Positions 42,604-51,127 of a stretch of 64,000 bases of DNA are shown in pieces. Within the stretch, counting starts at the first letter, position 1. Each line of letters begins with the position of its first letter. The stretch comes from Gammaproteobacteria bacterium (lineage in GTDB: Bacteria > Pseudomonadota > Gammaproteobacteria > Pseudomonadales > Pseudohongiellaceae). Below the pieces are notes generated by a model. That model did not search any database and was not told where the DNA came from. It was given only the letters and a program-made list of their open reading frames with translations. Location of the stretch: NCBI GenBank assembly GCA_029245395.1, contig JAQWPL010000029.1, positions 62,001 through 126,000 on the forward strand. The letters run 5' to 3'. A program made the position numbers and the translations under genes.

Positions 42604-43707
42604 ATGCATCGGGTTCAGGCCAGTATTGATCTCAAGGCACTGCAACATAATTTCCAGATAGCCAGGTCCAGGGCAAAAGGTTCAAAAGTCGCCGCCATCA
42701 TCAAGGCCAATGCCTACGGCCATGGTCTTGTGCAGGCTGCAAAAGCGCTAACTGATGCGGATCTATTCGGGGTTACAGACGTGCATGAAGCCGTCACCCT
42801 TGAGCAAGCCGCAACCGGCAAACCAATCCTCGTCCTGCAAGGGATGATGCATCCAGATGATCTGCAACTCGTTGCTGAACATAATTTCCAGCTAGTCATC
42901 CATTCAGCAGAACAATTGGCGCAGATTGATGAAACTTTCAGCCGTTTAACGCTAAAACAGCCGCTTACTCTGTGGCTGAAAATGGATTCGGGAATGGGCA
43001 GGCTGGGATTGTCGCCGCATGGTTTTGCTACAACATACAAAGCGCTGCTTGGCAGGCCATACACCGACAAGGTAGTGATGATGACTCACCTGGCTAATTC
43101 AAGCCAAACTGACTCACCCCTTAATCTCATCCAGCTCAATGCCTTTCGTGAAACTGAAACAGAACTGGCAGGTGATATTCATGCTACGAGTATTGCCTCT
43201 TCATCAGGGATTTTGTCCGACCTTCCGGTAGATTCAGATTGGGCCAGGCCAGGCATCATGCTGTATGGCAGCTCACCTTTTGATTATTCCCAGGAAGCAC
43301 TGCGCCGTGAAGCCTTTGATTTGAAGGCCGTGATGACCTTGCAGGCTCGAATTATCGCGGTAAAAGACATGCACAAGGGCGACAATATTGGCTACAGCTC
43401 ACAATATATCTGCGAACAGGACATGCGCGTGGGTATTGTCAGCATCGGCTATGCCGACGGCTATCCCAGCAATGCACCCAATGACACACCCGTGATGGTA
43501 CAGGGTAAAAAAACAGCCACACTGGGTCGAGTGTCTATGGATATGCTCGCTGTGAATCTCAGTGATATTCCAGATGCAAATGTGGGAGACCTGGCGACTT
43601 TGTGGGGGCAGGAGTTGTCACTGGATGAAGTGGCGGCAAAAACCGGCATTCTTTCCTACAATTTAACGTGTAGTGTCGCCCAACGTGTAAATTTTGAATA
43701 CAGGTAA
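42604..43707 (+). CDS. alr: Alanine racemase
   Basis: This 367-residue PLP enzyme has the PLP-lysine motif VAAIIKANAYGHGLVQAAKA (about residue 35), the TIM-barrel blocks LWLKMDSGMGRLGLSPHGF and the catalytic Tyr region NIGYSSQYICEQDMRVGIVS, IGYADGYPSNAPNDTPVM, RVSMDMLAVNLSD. It makes D-alanine for peptidoglycan. It follows dnaB by 90 bases and ends 15 bases before radA. Confidence 0.96.
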   Translation: MHRVQASIDLKALQHNFQIARSRAKGSKVAAIIKANAYGHGLVQAAKALTDADLFGVTDVHEAVTLEQAATGKPILVLQGMMHPDDLQLVAEHNFQLVIHSAEQLAQIDETFSRLTLKQPLTLWLKMDSGMGRLGLSPHGFATTYKALLGRPYTDKVVMMTHLANSSQTDSPLNLIQLNAFRETETELAGDIHATSIASSSGILSDLPVDSDWARPGIMLYGSSPFDYSQEALRREAFDLKAVMTLQARIIAVKDMHKGDNIGYSSQYICEQDMRVGIVSIGYADGYPSNAPNDTPVMVQGKKTATLGRVSMDMLAVNLSDIPDANVGDLATLWGQELSLDEVAAKTGILSYNLTCSVAQRVNFEYR

Positions 43708-43722
43708 CCAGATACCCTTTCC

Positions 43723-45093
43723 ATGGCCAAACAGAAAATAGCTTATGTCTGCAACGACTGCGGTGCTGAACACACCCAGTGGCAAGGCCAATGTATGGCC
43801 TGTAATGAATGGAATACGTTGAGCCGCATCATGCTGGGTGCGGCAACCTCTCCTTCAGCACCTAAGAATTTCAAACCCAAAGATGCGCAAAATTCTGAAT
43901 CCAGAACACAGGTACTCGGCAGTATTGACCTCAATGAGCAACCCAGGTTTACCACGACTATAGGTGAATTGGACCGCGTTCTTGGCGGCGGACTGGTACC
44001 GGGCTCGGTCGTATTGATTGGTGGCAATCCCGGTGCGGGTAAAAGCACTTTACTTCTACAAGTGATGTGTCAGTTATCTGAAGAAATGGAAGCCCTGTAT
44101 GTGACCGGCGAAGAAAGTCTGCAGCAAACCGGTATGCGTGCAAAACGCCTGGGACTACCTACCGACAACCTGAAGATGCTCGCTGAAACCAACATAGAAG
44201 AAATCACTCAGGCTGCCGAAGAATGTCAGCCCAAAATATTAGTCGTTGATTCCATCCAGGTCATGCATTCAGCTGATGTGGCCTCTGCACCGGGTAGTGT
44301 CAGCCAGGTACGGGAATGTGCGGCTTACCTCATCCAGTATGCAAAGCAGACAGGTACGGCACTTATCCTGGTTGGGCATGTCACCAAGGATGGCAATCTC
44401 GCCGGGCCTAAAGTTCTGGAGCATATGATTGATTGTTTCATGATGCTGGAGGGTGGAGAAGATAATCGCTATCGTACGTTGCGCGGCCAGAAAAACCGTT
44501 TCGGTGCAGTCAACGAGCTGGGTGTCTTCGCCATGACCGGCCTGGGGCTAAAAGAAGTCAAAAACCCTTCGGCTATTTTTCTTGCGCGAACTGAAGAAAT
44601 CTCACCTGGCAGCCTGGTTATGGTTCTCTGGGAAGGAACACGGCCGTTGTTGGTAGAAATCCAGGCATTGGTTGATTCAAGCCAGTACAACAATCCGCGC
44701 CGAGTGGCTGTTGGTTTGGATAACAATCGCGTAGCCATGCTGCTTGCTGTTTTACATCGCCATGGCGGCCTGTTTATGGCCGACCAGGATGTCTTTGTTA
44801 ACGTAGTTGGCGGCGTCAAAGTAACCGAAACCAGTGCTGACCTGGCGTTATTGCTGGCAATTGTTTCCAGCTTCAAAGATTCAACCCTGCCAAGGGAGCT
44901 GGTGGTATTTGGTGAAGTGGGCCTGGCAGGAGAAATACGCCCTGTTCCCAGTGGTCAGGAGCGTCTGCAGGAAGCCGCCAAACATGGTTTCACACGAGCC
45001 ATTGTGCCTAAAGCCAATGCGCCCAAAAAACCAATAGCTGGTATGGACGTGATTGCCGTGAGCAAACTCAGTGAAGCCCTAGAAGCCTTATAA
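43723..45093 (+). CDS. radA: DNA repair protein RadA (Sms)
   Basis: This 456-residue protein begins with a zinc finger (YVCNDCGAEHTQWQGQCMAC). The RecA-like core has VVLIGGNPGAGKSTLLLQVM (Walker A), VTGEESLQQTGMRAKRLGLP, ILVVDSIQVM (Walker B) and the RadA-specific KNRFG in GQKNRFGAVNELGVFAM. The Lon-protease-like C-terminal domain ends with LVVFGEVGLAGEIRPVPSGQ. RadA is a helicase for branch migration in recombination. It directly abuts the DnaT-like gene. Confidence 0.97.
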   Translation: MAKQKIAYVCNDCGAEHTQWQGQCMACNEWNTLSRIMLGAATSPSAPKNFKPKDAQNSESRTQVLGSIDLNEQPRFTTTIGELDRVLGGGLVPGSVVLIGGNPGAGKSTLLLQVMCQLSEEMEALYVTGEESLQQTGMRAKRLGLPTDNLKMLAETNIEEITQAAEECQPKILVVDSIQVMHSADVASAPGSVSQVRECAAYLIQYAKQTGTALILVGHVTKDGNLAGPKVLEHMIDCFMMLEGGEDNRYRTLRGQKNRFGAVNELGVFAMTGLGLKEVKNPSAIFLARTEEISPGSLVMVLWEGTRPLLVEIQALVDSSQYNNPRRVAVGLDNNRVAMLLAVLHRHGGLFMADQDVFVNVVGGVKVTETSADLALLLAIVSSFKDSTLPRELVVFGEVGLAGEIRPVPSGQERLQEAAKHGFTRAIVPKANAPKKPIAGMDVIAVSKLSEALEAL

Positions 45094-46233
45094 ATGACCT
45101 CCTCACTGATACCGGAAAGACCACTGCTGATTTCACCCACCCTGGCCGCGACAATTGGTCTGGAAGAATCAGTGATGCTACATGTGCTCAGCGAATTAAA
45201 ACTCAATTCAGTTGATAGTACCGATGGCTTAACCTGGCTGGAACTTAACCACGATATGTTGGGGACTGCCATGCCCTTCTGGACGCCGGATCAAATCAAG
45301 GCGGTTCAGCAAAGCTTGCTGGAAAAAGGCCTGATCCAACTGGATACAGTGAGCAATAAACCCGGCAGCTTTAAAATTGCTATTAACCAGGTCAACAATA
45401 AAAATCCTCAGCAATCAGCTTCCCAGACTTCTTCTCACTCTACTTCTCACTCTGCTTCTCACTCTGCTGTTGGTGAAAAGACTAAAAGAAAATCAATACC
45501 AGCCAGCGCCCCCAATCCCTTGTATACCTCTCCAACATCGGGCAAGGCCACAATAATTCAGGAAGACTGGCAACCCAGCGAAGATCTTTACCAGATATGC
45601 ACCCGACGCAATATTCCACGAAATTTTATTGAAGAGCATGTGCGCCTGTTTGTGATCAGCCAGCAGGAAAGAAAAAGAGCACAGTATTCCTGGCACAATA
45701 TTTTTTACAAATACATCCTCAAGGAATGGGAAAGCAGCCGCAGCCACATAGGCCTGAAAGAACTGGAAGCCAACATGTCGGCTGACTGGCTGCCCAGTGG
45801 AGATGCTTTCAACATTCTGGAACATGCTGGTATCAGTCATTCCTTTATCGAGGATGCCGTGCCAGAGTTTGTGCTGTACTGGCGTGAGACAGGATTGAAA
45901 ACCAGCACCTGGAATACCAAATTTATTGCGCATGTAAGAAGGCAATGGGCGAAATTTGAATCCGCCCTGGAACATGATGCGACACCAAAATTATTGCCTG
46001 AAGATTATCAGCCCAGCGAAGAAGTGTTTGAAGTACTGGAGATGGCTAACATCGACAGCCATTTTGCCCATGAATTGATCCCGGAATTTATTTTATATTG
46101 GCGGGAAAGAAAAGAAGTATCAGCGTCCTGGCACACCAAGTTTCTCCAACATATCAAATACAAATGGGCACACAGGGATGAAGGGAAAACGGATTTTGTT
46201 GAAAGAGTTACTGATCGATCCTGGGCTAATTGA
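45094..46233 (+). CDS. Protein with three tandem DnaT-like DNA-binding domains
   Basis: The ATG immediately follows the radA TAA. The 379-residue product has an N-terminal helical/wHTH-like part (residues of about 1-100: LLISPTLAATIGLEESVMLH, LTWLELNHDMLGTAMPFWTP), a Ser/His/Gln-rich linker, and three related blocks near 155-225, 228-300 and 307-375. Each block has a WxPSxDxxxI(C/L)xxxxI start (DWQPSEDLYQICTRRNIPRN; DWLPSGDAFNILEHAGISHS; DYQPSEEVFEVLEMANIDSH) and an aromatic F-x-x-YWRE-x-x-x-x-x-x-W end (FVLYWRETGLKTSTWNTKF; FILYWRERKEVSASWHTKF). This matches the C-terminal DnaT ssDNA-binding domain, which in E. coli DnaT occurs once. A role in primosome or fork restart is likely. Confidence 0.8.
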   Translation: MTSSLIPERPLLISPTLAATIGLEESVMLHVLSELKLNSVDSTDGLTWLELNHDMLGTAMPFWTPDQIKAVQQSLLEKGLIQLDTVSNKPGSFKIAINQVNNKNPQQSASQTSSHSTSHSASHSAVGEKTKRKSIPASAPNPLYTSPTSGKATIIQEDWQPSEDLYQICTRRNIPRNFIEEHVRLFVISQQERKRAQYSWHNIFYKYILKEWESSRSHIGLKELEANMSADWLPSGDAFNILEHAGISHSFIEDAVPEFVLYWRETGLKTSTWNTKFIAHVRRQWAKFESALEHDATPKLLPEDYQPSEEVFEVLEMANIDSHFAHELIPEFILYWRERKEVSASWHTKFLQHIKYKWAHRDEGKTDFVERVTDRSWAN

Positions 46234-46306
46234 TTAGATTTTCTGTAATCACCATCGTTGTAGCTACCAAAATTTGGACTTTTTTGGGAGCGCTGCGCCT
46301 TCCATT

Positions 46307-46340
46307 GGCGGAGATCAACCTGCGGCCTCTTCCGCCCTAC
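46307..46340 (-). repeat. Copy of the GGCGGA..TCCGCC repeat
   Basis: GGCGGAGATCAACCTGCGGC followed by CTCTTCCGCCCTAC is the inverted form of the 5999 repeat with a diverged centre. Confidence 0.65.
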
Positions 46341-46370
46341 GCATAATTAAAGTAAGAGTGACCGGGAATC

Positions 46371-46841
46371 TTACAAACCTAAATCAGATAAGGATGGGTG
46401 GTCGGTGGGGCGAGGCCCAAGTTCCCAATGAAACTTCCTGTCCGATTCCGCAATAGGCAGATCATTTATCGACGCTCGTCTGACTGCCATATACCCGTGT
46501 TCATCGAACTCCCAGTTTTCGTTACCATAGGATCGAAACCACTGCCCGGCATCGTCTTGCCATTCATAGGCAAAGCGCACAGCAATGCGGTTATTGGTGT
46601 AGGCCCACAATTCTTTTATTAATCTGTAATCCAATTCCTTTGACCATTTGTTAGTGAGGAATTCAACAATCTCTTCCCTGCCGTTGAGAAATTCATCGCG
46701 GTTGCGCCACTGACTGTCAGGCGTGTAGGCCATAGCCACTTTTTCTGGATTGCGATTATTCCAGCCGTCCTCCGCAGCCTGTACTTTTTGTTTCGCCGTT
46801 TCTTCTGTAAATGGCGGCAAAGGAGGTCTCGGTTCGGTCAT
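46371..46841 (-). CDS. DUF1348/SnoaL-like NTF2-fold protein
   Basis: This 156-residue protein is of the DUF1348 NTF2-fold family: [80 protein letters not shown] and [20 protein letters not shown]. There is no signal peptide. Such proteins have a small-molecule cone-shaped pocket; no reaction is established. Repeat copies lie on both sides of it (46307 and 46863). Confidence 0.88.
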   Translation of the reverse strand: MTEPRPPLPPFTEETAKQKVQAAEDGWNNRNPEKVAMAYTPDSQWRNRDEFLNGREEIVEFLTNKWSKELDYRLIKELWAYTNNRIAVRFAYEWQDDAGQWFRSYGNENWEFDEHGYMAVRRASINDLPIAESDRKFHWELGPRPTDHPSLSDLGL

Positions 46842-46862
46842 TTATAATTCCTGAATTCCACT

Positions 46863-46896
46863 GGCGGACATCGGGCTGCGCCCTCTTGCGCCCTAC
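46863..46896 (-). repeat. Diverged copy of the GGCGGA repeat
   Basis: TGGCGGACATCGGGCTGCGC followed by CCTCTTGCGCCCTACA resembles the inverted copies at 6582 and 46307. The two copies at 46307 and 46863 bracket the DUF1348 gene in the same orientation. Confidence 0.5.
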
Positions 46897-46910
46897 ATTT
46901 TCGTGACCTT

Positions 46911-47627
46911 CTATCGCCAGGTCACTTCCATGGCGAAAAAGTGATCGAATATTTCTCGATTTGGATGATTATTGCCATTAGTTTCAGGACTGCGAATATA
47001 AAAATCCAGTTGCTGTGCCGCCGGATTGATGGAACCTGCCTCACCTGTGTCGGGGTTCAGTTTTACCTGTAGAGTTCCCCGGTCGCGCATCCCCTGAGTT
47101 ACCATAAAATGTATCTGGTAATCCTCATACAGTGTTACCCCGTTCAAGGTTTCCGTTCCAAAACCCCACCCCGCCACATAGAGAAGACTTTTGGGCCAGT
47201 TACTGTCACCACAACCGGCATTGCCGTGCTCAAACAGGTAAGCGGCGATGCCGCCATCCTGGCAGGGTGAAAATTCATTGAAGCGTTCTAGTTCCACTCG
47301 ATACAACCCTTCAGGAAACATTATCTCTGCAACAAAAGACCCGGAATTTTCGATTTCATTGACGTCAATGCGAATTTCACCACCCACCCTGTGCAAGTTA
47401 TTTGCCTGGTCATCCATATGATCCCAGGGTGAAGGTTCATTTAAGCTGCCGGCCTGGTAGATATTGCGGCCAATAATATTGAATCGTCCGTCATACAGTT
47501 CATGCTGCTGTGGGGCATACAACCCCATGGTGGTCTCAGGCTGCATGCGAGCTGAGCGCTGAATGGGGCCACTGGTCTGGCAGGCTGTTACAAGAATTAA
47601 AAGTGCGGCAATAAAAGTGGTTTTCAT
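46911..47627 (-). CDS. Putative lipoprotein of unknown function
   Basis: This 238-residue protein begins with a lipoprotein signal (MKTTFIAALLILVTACQT). The mature part has MGLYAPQQHELYDGRFNIIG, EIRIDVNEIENSGSFVAEIM, FPEGLYRVELERFNEFSPCQ and WPKSLLYVAGWGFGTETLNG. I do not recognise a family; the content suggests a beta-sandwich outer-membrane or periplasmic domain. Its ATG overlaps the stop of the DUF1643 gene by four bases (ATGA). Confidence 0.6.
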   Translation of the reverse strand: MKTTFIAALLILVTACQTSGPIQRSARMQPETTMGLYAPQQHELYDGRFNIIGRNIYQAGSLNEPSPWDHMDDQANNLHRVGGEIRIDVNEIENSGSFVAEIMFPEGLYRVELERFNEFSPCQDGGIAAYLFEHGNAGCGDSNWPKSLLYVAGWGFGTETLNGVTLYEDYQIHFMVTQGMRDRGTLQVKLNPDTGEAGSINPAAQQLDFYIRSPETNGNNHPNREIFDHFFAMEVTWR

Positions 47628-48109
47628 TGTTCCTCTCCGGGATAGGGTTGTGGCTGCAAACCATTGGCCAGGCCTCGAGTGTGGTGGGGCTGACCCTGGG
47701 CCGTGATTTTAAAACAATACAGGTTATCCAGTGTCTTGCCTACTTCTTCAGCCCGGCTCAGGAAGCTGCCATGGTTACCCCACATGGCGACTGTCAACTC
47801 TGCAGATTGTGTGAGCATGCGCAGCCACCTATCATTACCTGGCCCAATCGGGTCACTGGCTTTTTTTAATTCCTCTGGCCATGTGGTACGAAAGGCAAAA
47901 AGATTTCCTACAGCCATGCTGCCATAACCCCAACTGCGGGCGTAAACCATACAGCGGCGCATGGTGTTATCGTCTTTTTCAGCATCGGCGGTTGCCGGAT
48001 TCAGACCTACAAACAACACCTGCGGTTTCGAGGCATCCCATTCCCGCCAGAGGGCGTACCGATAACGACCGCAGCGTGAAAATGCGGCTTTTCGAATAAT
48101 GTCATCCAT
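47624..48109 (-). CDS. DUF1643 domain protein
   Basis: The ATG at 48109 starts the conserved part; a longer frame upstream merely translates the heptamer repeat at 48131-48187. The 161-residue product has AAFSRCGRYRYALWREWDAS, PQVLFVGLNPATADAEKDDN, TMRRCMVYARSWGYGSMAVG and NLFAFRTTWPEEL, followed by VAMWGNHG and HHTRGLANGLQPQPYPGEEQ, a clear DUF1643 pattern. The biochemical function is unknown. Confidence 0.85.
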   Translation of the reverse strand: MDDIIRKAAFSRCGRYRYALWREWDASKPQVLFVGLNPATADAEKDDNTMRRCMVYARSWGYGSMAVGNLFAFRTTWPEELKKASDPIGPGNDRWLRMLTQSAELTVAMWGNHGSFLSRAEEVGKTLDNLYCFKITAQGQPHHTRGLANGLQPQPYPGEEQ

Positions 48110-48130
48110 CCTAAAAGCATAGCACTTCGC

Positions 48131-48187
48131 AAGAGGCAAGAGGCAAGAGGCAAGAGGCAAGAGGCAAGAGGCAAGAGGCAAGAGGCA
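48131..48187. repeat. Heptamer tandem repeat, eight AAGAGGC units
   Basis: Eight exact AAGAGGC copies stand between the DUF1643 start and the spermidine-synthase-like membrane gene. The unit is the reverse complement (rotated) of the CTTGCCT unit amplified at 6653-6687. Confidence 0.92.
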
Positions 48188-48314
48188 AGCAATTATGAAT
48201 TTTGATATCCAATTGTCAAGTATGGGTGATCACAATGCCCGCAGATTATGTGAGTACAGCACCAGGACCATATTAGGTATACTGCGCGACTCTTATGAAT
48301 TCGTTTAAAATTTT

Positions 48315-48929
48315 ATGTCTCAAATTAAAATTCTGGTAATGGTGCTGGCATTCATTGCCGGCTTCATCATTATGGCGATTGAGTTGTTGGGCGGCCGTAT
48401 CCTTGCCCCCTACTTCGGCAGTTCCATTTACGTCTGGGGCAGTATCATCACTGTGTTCATGTTATCCCTTTCCATTGGCTATCTTTGCGGTGGAAAACTC
48501 TCTCTATACAATCCGAATTTAAAAACCTATGGCAGTTTCTTTGCCATTGCTGCACTGCTCTTGTTGCCTTTAATCATCTGGAGCAACCCACTGATGGAAG
48601 CGCTGTTCCTGCAGATCGAAGATCCCCGCTACGGATCTCTGATAATCTCTATGATGCTATTCTTCCTGCCCACCGCGGTAATGGGCATGATTGCCCCGTA
48701 TTCTGTACGCCTGCTGGTGGATTCCACTCAAGGTAGTGGTCATGTGGCCGGCAAACTTTATTTTATATCTACCCTCGGAAGCGCGTTGGGCACTCTGGCA
48801 ACATCTTTTTATCTGGTGCTGTGGTTTGAAGTGAATCAGATACTCATCACCATGCTTCTTACTCTTCTCGTAGCTGGTATAACTGCTATTATTATCGGCA
48901 CAAAAATTCCAGGTGCGGAAGATGAGTAA
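48315..48929 (+). CDS. Membrane protein of the spermidine-synthase-associated type (pair member 1)
   Basis: This 204-residue protein has about six hydrophobic segments (ILVMVLAFIAGFIIMAIELL, YVWGSIITVFMLSLSIGYLC, SFFAIAALLLLPLIIWSNPL, LIISMMLFFLPTAVMGMIAP, LYFISTLGSALGTLATSFYL and ILITMLLTLLVAGITAIIIG). The sequence GGRILAPYFGSSIYVWGS and YSVRLL..STQGSGHVAGKL is typical of the membrane half of fused polyamine aminopropyltransferase-like proteins. The next gene overlaps its end by eight bases and encodes the enzyme half, so the fusion is split here. Confidence 0.83.
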   Translation: MSQIKILVMVLAFIAGFIIMAIELLGGRILAPYFGSSIYVWGSIITVFMLSLSIGYLCGGKLSLYNPNLKTYGSFFAIAALLLLPLIIWSNPLMEALFLQIEDPRYGSLIISMMLFFLPTAVMGMIAPYSVRLLVDSTQGSGHVAGKLYFISTLGSALGTLATSFYLVLWFEVNQILITMLLTLLVAGITAIIIGTKIPGAEDE

Positions 48930-49863
48930 CTACAAAGTAGCGCCAACATCCAGGCAGCTGGCCAAGACCGAAGTCCTGGTCATCGTTGCCCTTGCAATTC
49001 TTATTTTCACTGTCGACCTTTTTGCCCAAAATGGTGTTCGCAATATTCATCGAGAACGTTCCCTGTATCGCAACATCCTGGTAACTGAAGATTCCACCCG
49101 ACGCTGTATGCGCTTTACTATTTCCAGTCGCAGTGGCCAGAACCAGAGCTGCCGCTTTGTGGATAATCCAGTAGCGCTGGTGTTTCCTTATGCAAAGATG
49201 GCTCTGTCTGGATTGCTGGTGAAAGATAATCCGCAACGTATCCTCATTGTTGGGTTAGGTGGTGCCACGCTATCAGACACCTATAGAAGATTGTTCCCCG
49301 ATGCTGAAATTATTATTTCTGAAATCGATGATGCGGTGTTCCGGGTAGCACGAGATTATTTTGATTTTGCAGAAACTGACAAGATCAAGGTTGATATAGG
49401 CGATGCCCGTGTCTATGTGAAACGTGCTGGGCTAAGGGGTGAAATCTTTGACCTGGTTATTCTGGATGCCTTTAACGGTGAATACATTCCTGAGCACTTG
49501 ATGGCGGCAGAATTTTTGCAAGAAGTAAAACAACTACTGCCTGAAGACGGCATGGTGATTGCCAATACTTTTTCCACCAGCCGACTGTACGCAGCAGAAT
49601 CCAATACATACCAGAGCGTGTTCGGCGAATTTTATAATGTCCGCATGCCTGGCAGCGGCAACCGAGTCATCATTGCTTCCAATCAACCCTTACTTGATCA
49701 GGATACGCTGGAATCTCGTGCCCCTGCCTTCCTGCAGCGACTGGAGGTATTCGATATGGATATTACTGATTTCCCCGAGCTCATGAGTACAGAGATCACC
49801 TGGGATACGGGGCAGCGCATCCTCACGGATCAGTATTCACCTGCCAACCTGTTAAATAACTAA
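48922..49863 (+). CDS. Spermidine synthase-like aminopropyltransferase/methyltransferase-fold protein (pair member 2)
   Basis: A GTG at 48913 and the ATG at 48922 are both possible; CGGAAG before the ATG favours it. An N-terminal membrane helix (VLVIVALAILIFTVDLFA) is followed by a Rossmann domain: ILIVGLGGATLSDTYRRLFP, EIIISEIDDAVFRVARDYFD, VDIGDARVYVKRAGLRGEIF, DLVILDAFNGEYIPEHLMAA. These match the spermidine synthase fold. The length is 313 residues. A real polyamine substrate is doubtful: many such membrane-linked members are uncharacterised. It overlaps the membrane partner gene upstream, indicating one operon. Confidence 0.82.
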   Translation: MSNYKVAPTSRQLAKTEVLVIVALAILIFTVDLFAQNGVRNIHRERSLYRNILVTEDSTRRCMRFTISSRSGQNQSCRFVDNPVALVFPYAKMALSGLLVKDNPQRILIVGLGGATLSDTYRRLFPDAEIIISEIDDAVFRVARDYFDFAETDKIKVDIGDARVYVKRAGLRGEIFDLVILDAFNGEYIPEHLMAAEFLQEVKQLLPEDGMVIANTFSTSRLYAAESNTYQSVFGEFYNVRMPGSGNRVIIASNQPLLDQDTLESRAPAFLQRLEVFDMDITDFPELMSTEITWDTGQRILTDQYSPANLLNN

Positions 49864-49891
49864 GCTTTCACCCGGCTTCTCAGAAGGGCGT

Positions 49892-50476
49892 TTAGGCAGA
49901 TAGAATTTCGGGATCAGATACCGGCTTACCATTTTTATCAAAAAACGGGGAAGGTTGATCCAGGCCTTTGAGTTTCCAGACGATCAATTTACGAATGGAT
50001 CGTAATAGTACGAGATAGGGATTTCCCCCCTTCCGGAGAGATTCCGGCACATCCCCTAAAGCATCAATGGAAGCATCCTTTATCCAGACATTTCCCCTGG
50101 AAGGTCCAAGCAAAACATCTCTTTCACCTGGCTGGGATATAAACGCGTGAATAATTCCGATGAAAGGCATGCCACCACCAAGCGTATTGCCGATAGGCGT
50201 GTTACAGCAGGCGGTGTACCACCGATGCAAACCTTTTTCGCTGAGGCGTAGACAGCGCACCTGATCTGCCCCTGTATTAATTTCCATATGGGCTTGGGCC
50301 ATCTGGAAAATGTCAGTTCCGCCCCAGGGATCCAGAACCGTTTCTGCCTTTCCCAAGTGACGAGGAAATGCCTGACAGTCACTGCAATAACAGCTCAGTC
50401 GCGTACCTGAAGATGGCGTTGCATTTTTTGCAATGCCTGTGACTTTTCCATACTCACAACCTAGAGAAATATCCAT
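49892..50476 (-). CDS. DUF6151 family, GFA-like zinc protein
   Basis: This 194-residue protein has an N-terminal Cys cluster (MDISLGCEYGKVTGIAKNAT, SGTRLSCYCSDCQAFPRHLG) and a second one (RWYTACCNTPIGNTL), as in the GFA/DUF6151 zinc-binding fold. No catalytic activity is established for DUF6151. Its ATG overlaps the cupin gene stop (TGATG), and both belong to a minus-strand run with the next two genes. Confidence 0.84.
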   Translation of the reverse strand: MDISLGCEYGKVTGIAKNATPSSGTRLSCYCSDCQAFPRHLGKAETVLDPWGGTDIFQMAQAHMEINTGADQVRCLRLSEKGLHRWYTACCNTPIGNTLGGGMPFIGIIHAFISQPGERDVLLGPSRGNVWIKDASIDALGDVPESLRKGGNPYLVLLRSIRKLIVWKLKGLDQPSPFFDKNGKPVSDPEILSA

Positions 50477-50817
50477 CAGGCGTTCTCACCACCTTCCGGT
50501 CCATAGAAAAATACCCAGACGGCAAAATCCTCTGTGAAATTTTCAAATCGGTGTTCTACTTCTGCAGGCACAAAGAGGCAGGTCCCTGTTGATACTGTCT
50601 GCAATTGTTGTCCATCAAAAAATTCACCAGCACCCTTTGCTACTACGTAAATTTCATCGCGGCTATGGGGCTTCTGCTTATCTTCTTTGTCCGGTGCATA
50701 CCACTCCACTTCCAATGTGCCATGCCCGAATACCGGGACTGCCAAATTACCATCAGCAGGCGGCCCAAGCATTTCTGTCTCAGCCAGGGAAAATATTTTT
50801 GCAGTTTTCAATGCCAC
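50476..50817 (-). CDS. Cupin domain protein
   Basis: A GTG at 50817, two bases after the stop of the membrane gene, starts VALKTAKIFSLAETEMLG. A further GTG at 50847 would overlap that gene and is less likely. The 113-residue product has a single cupin: VEWYAPDKEDKQKPHSRDEI, YVVAKGAGEFFDGQQLQTVS and TCLFVPAEVEHRFENFTEDF, with His/Asp/His ligands. Metal-binding is likely; the substrate is not assignable. Confidence 0.82.
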   Translation of the reverse strand: MALKTAKIFSLAETEMLGPPADGNLAVPVFGHGTLEVEWYAPDKEDKQKPHSRDEIYVVAKGAGEFFDGQQLQTVSTGTCLFVPAEVEHRFENFTEDFAVWVFFYGPEGGENA

Positions 50818-50819
50818 GG

Positions 50820-51110
50820 TTATTTCTTCTTGCGGCTGTTTCCCCACAGCGTTGCTACTGCCCTGTCACTACCCAACAAACCTATAACCAGACAGACAAC
50901 TCCTACCGCAAAAAATAAAACTACTGGCAGAAACGCCGAGGCATCACTTCTCAGGATAGAAATATATAAAGAGCCACCCGATAGACAGGAGAACAGGAAT
51001 CCAACTATCAACAGTATTGTCCTGCTGGACGTTTTGTATTCATAGGGGCCGTCGCCTTTCTCAAAAAGCTGGAGTATAAAACCAAAAAAGCGGGTAAAAA
51101 ATAATTTCAT
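50820..51110 (-). CDS. Small two-helix membrane protein
   Basis: This 96-residue protein has two hydrophobic helices (RTILLIVGFLFSCLSGGSLY and FLPVVLFFAVGVVCLVIGLL) and basic ends. I do not recognise a family. It lies directly upstream of the cupin gene in one transcription direction, and 17 bases after the M13 peptidase stop, with the peptidase further upstream. Confidence 0.55.
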   Translation of the reverse strand: MKLFFTRFFGFILQLFEKGDGPYEYKTSSRTILLIVGFLFSCLSGGSLYISILRSDASAFLPVVLFFAVGVVCLVIGLLGSDRAVATLWGNSRKKK

Positions 51111-51127
51111 GGTTTATTAATCAAAAA

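Noticed and set aside
48110-48181. N-terminal extension of DUF1643 with LASCLLP repeats resembling a signal peptide
   Set aside because: It is only the translation of the AAGAGGC heptamer array; the conserved domain starts at the ATG at 48109.
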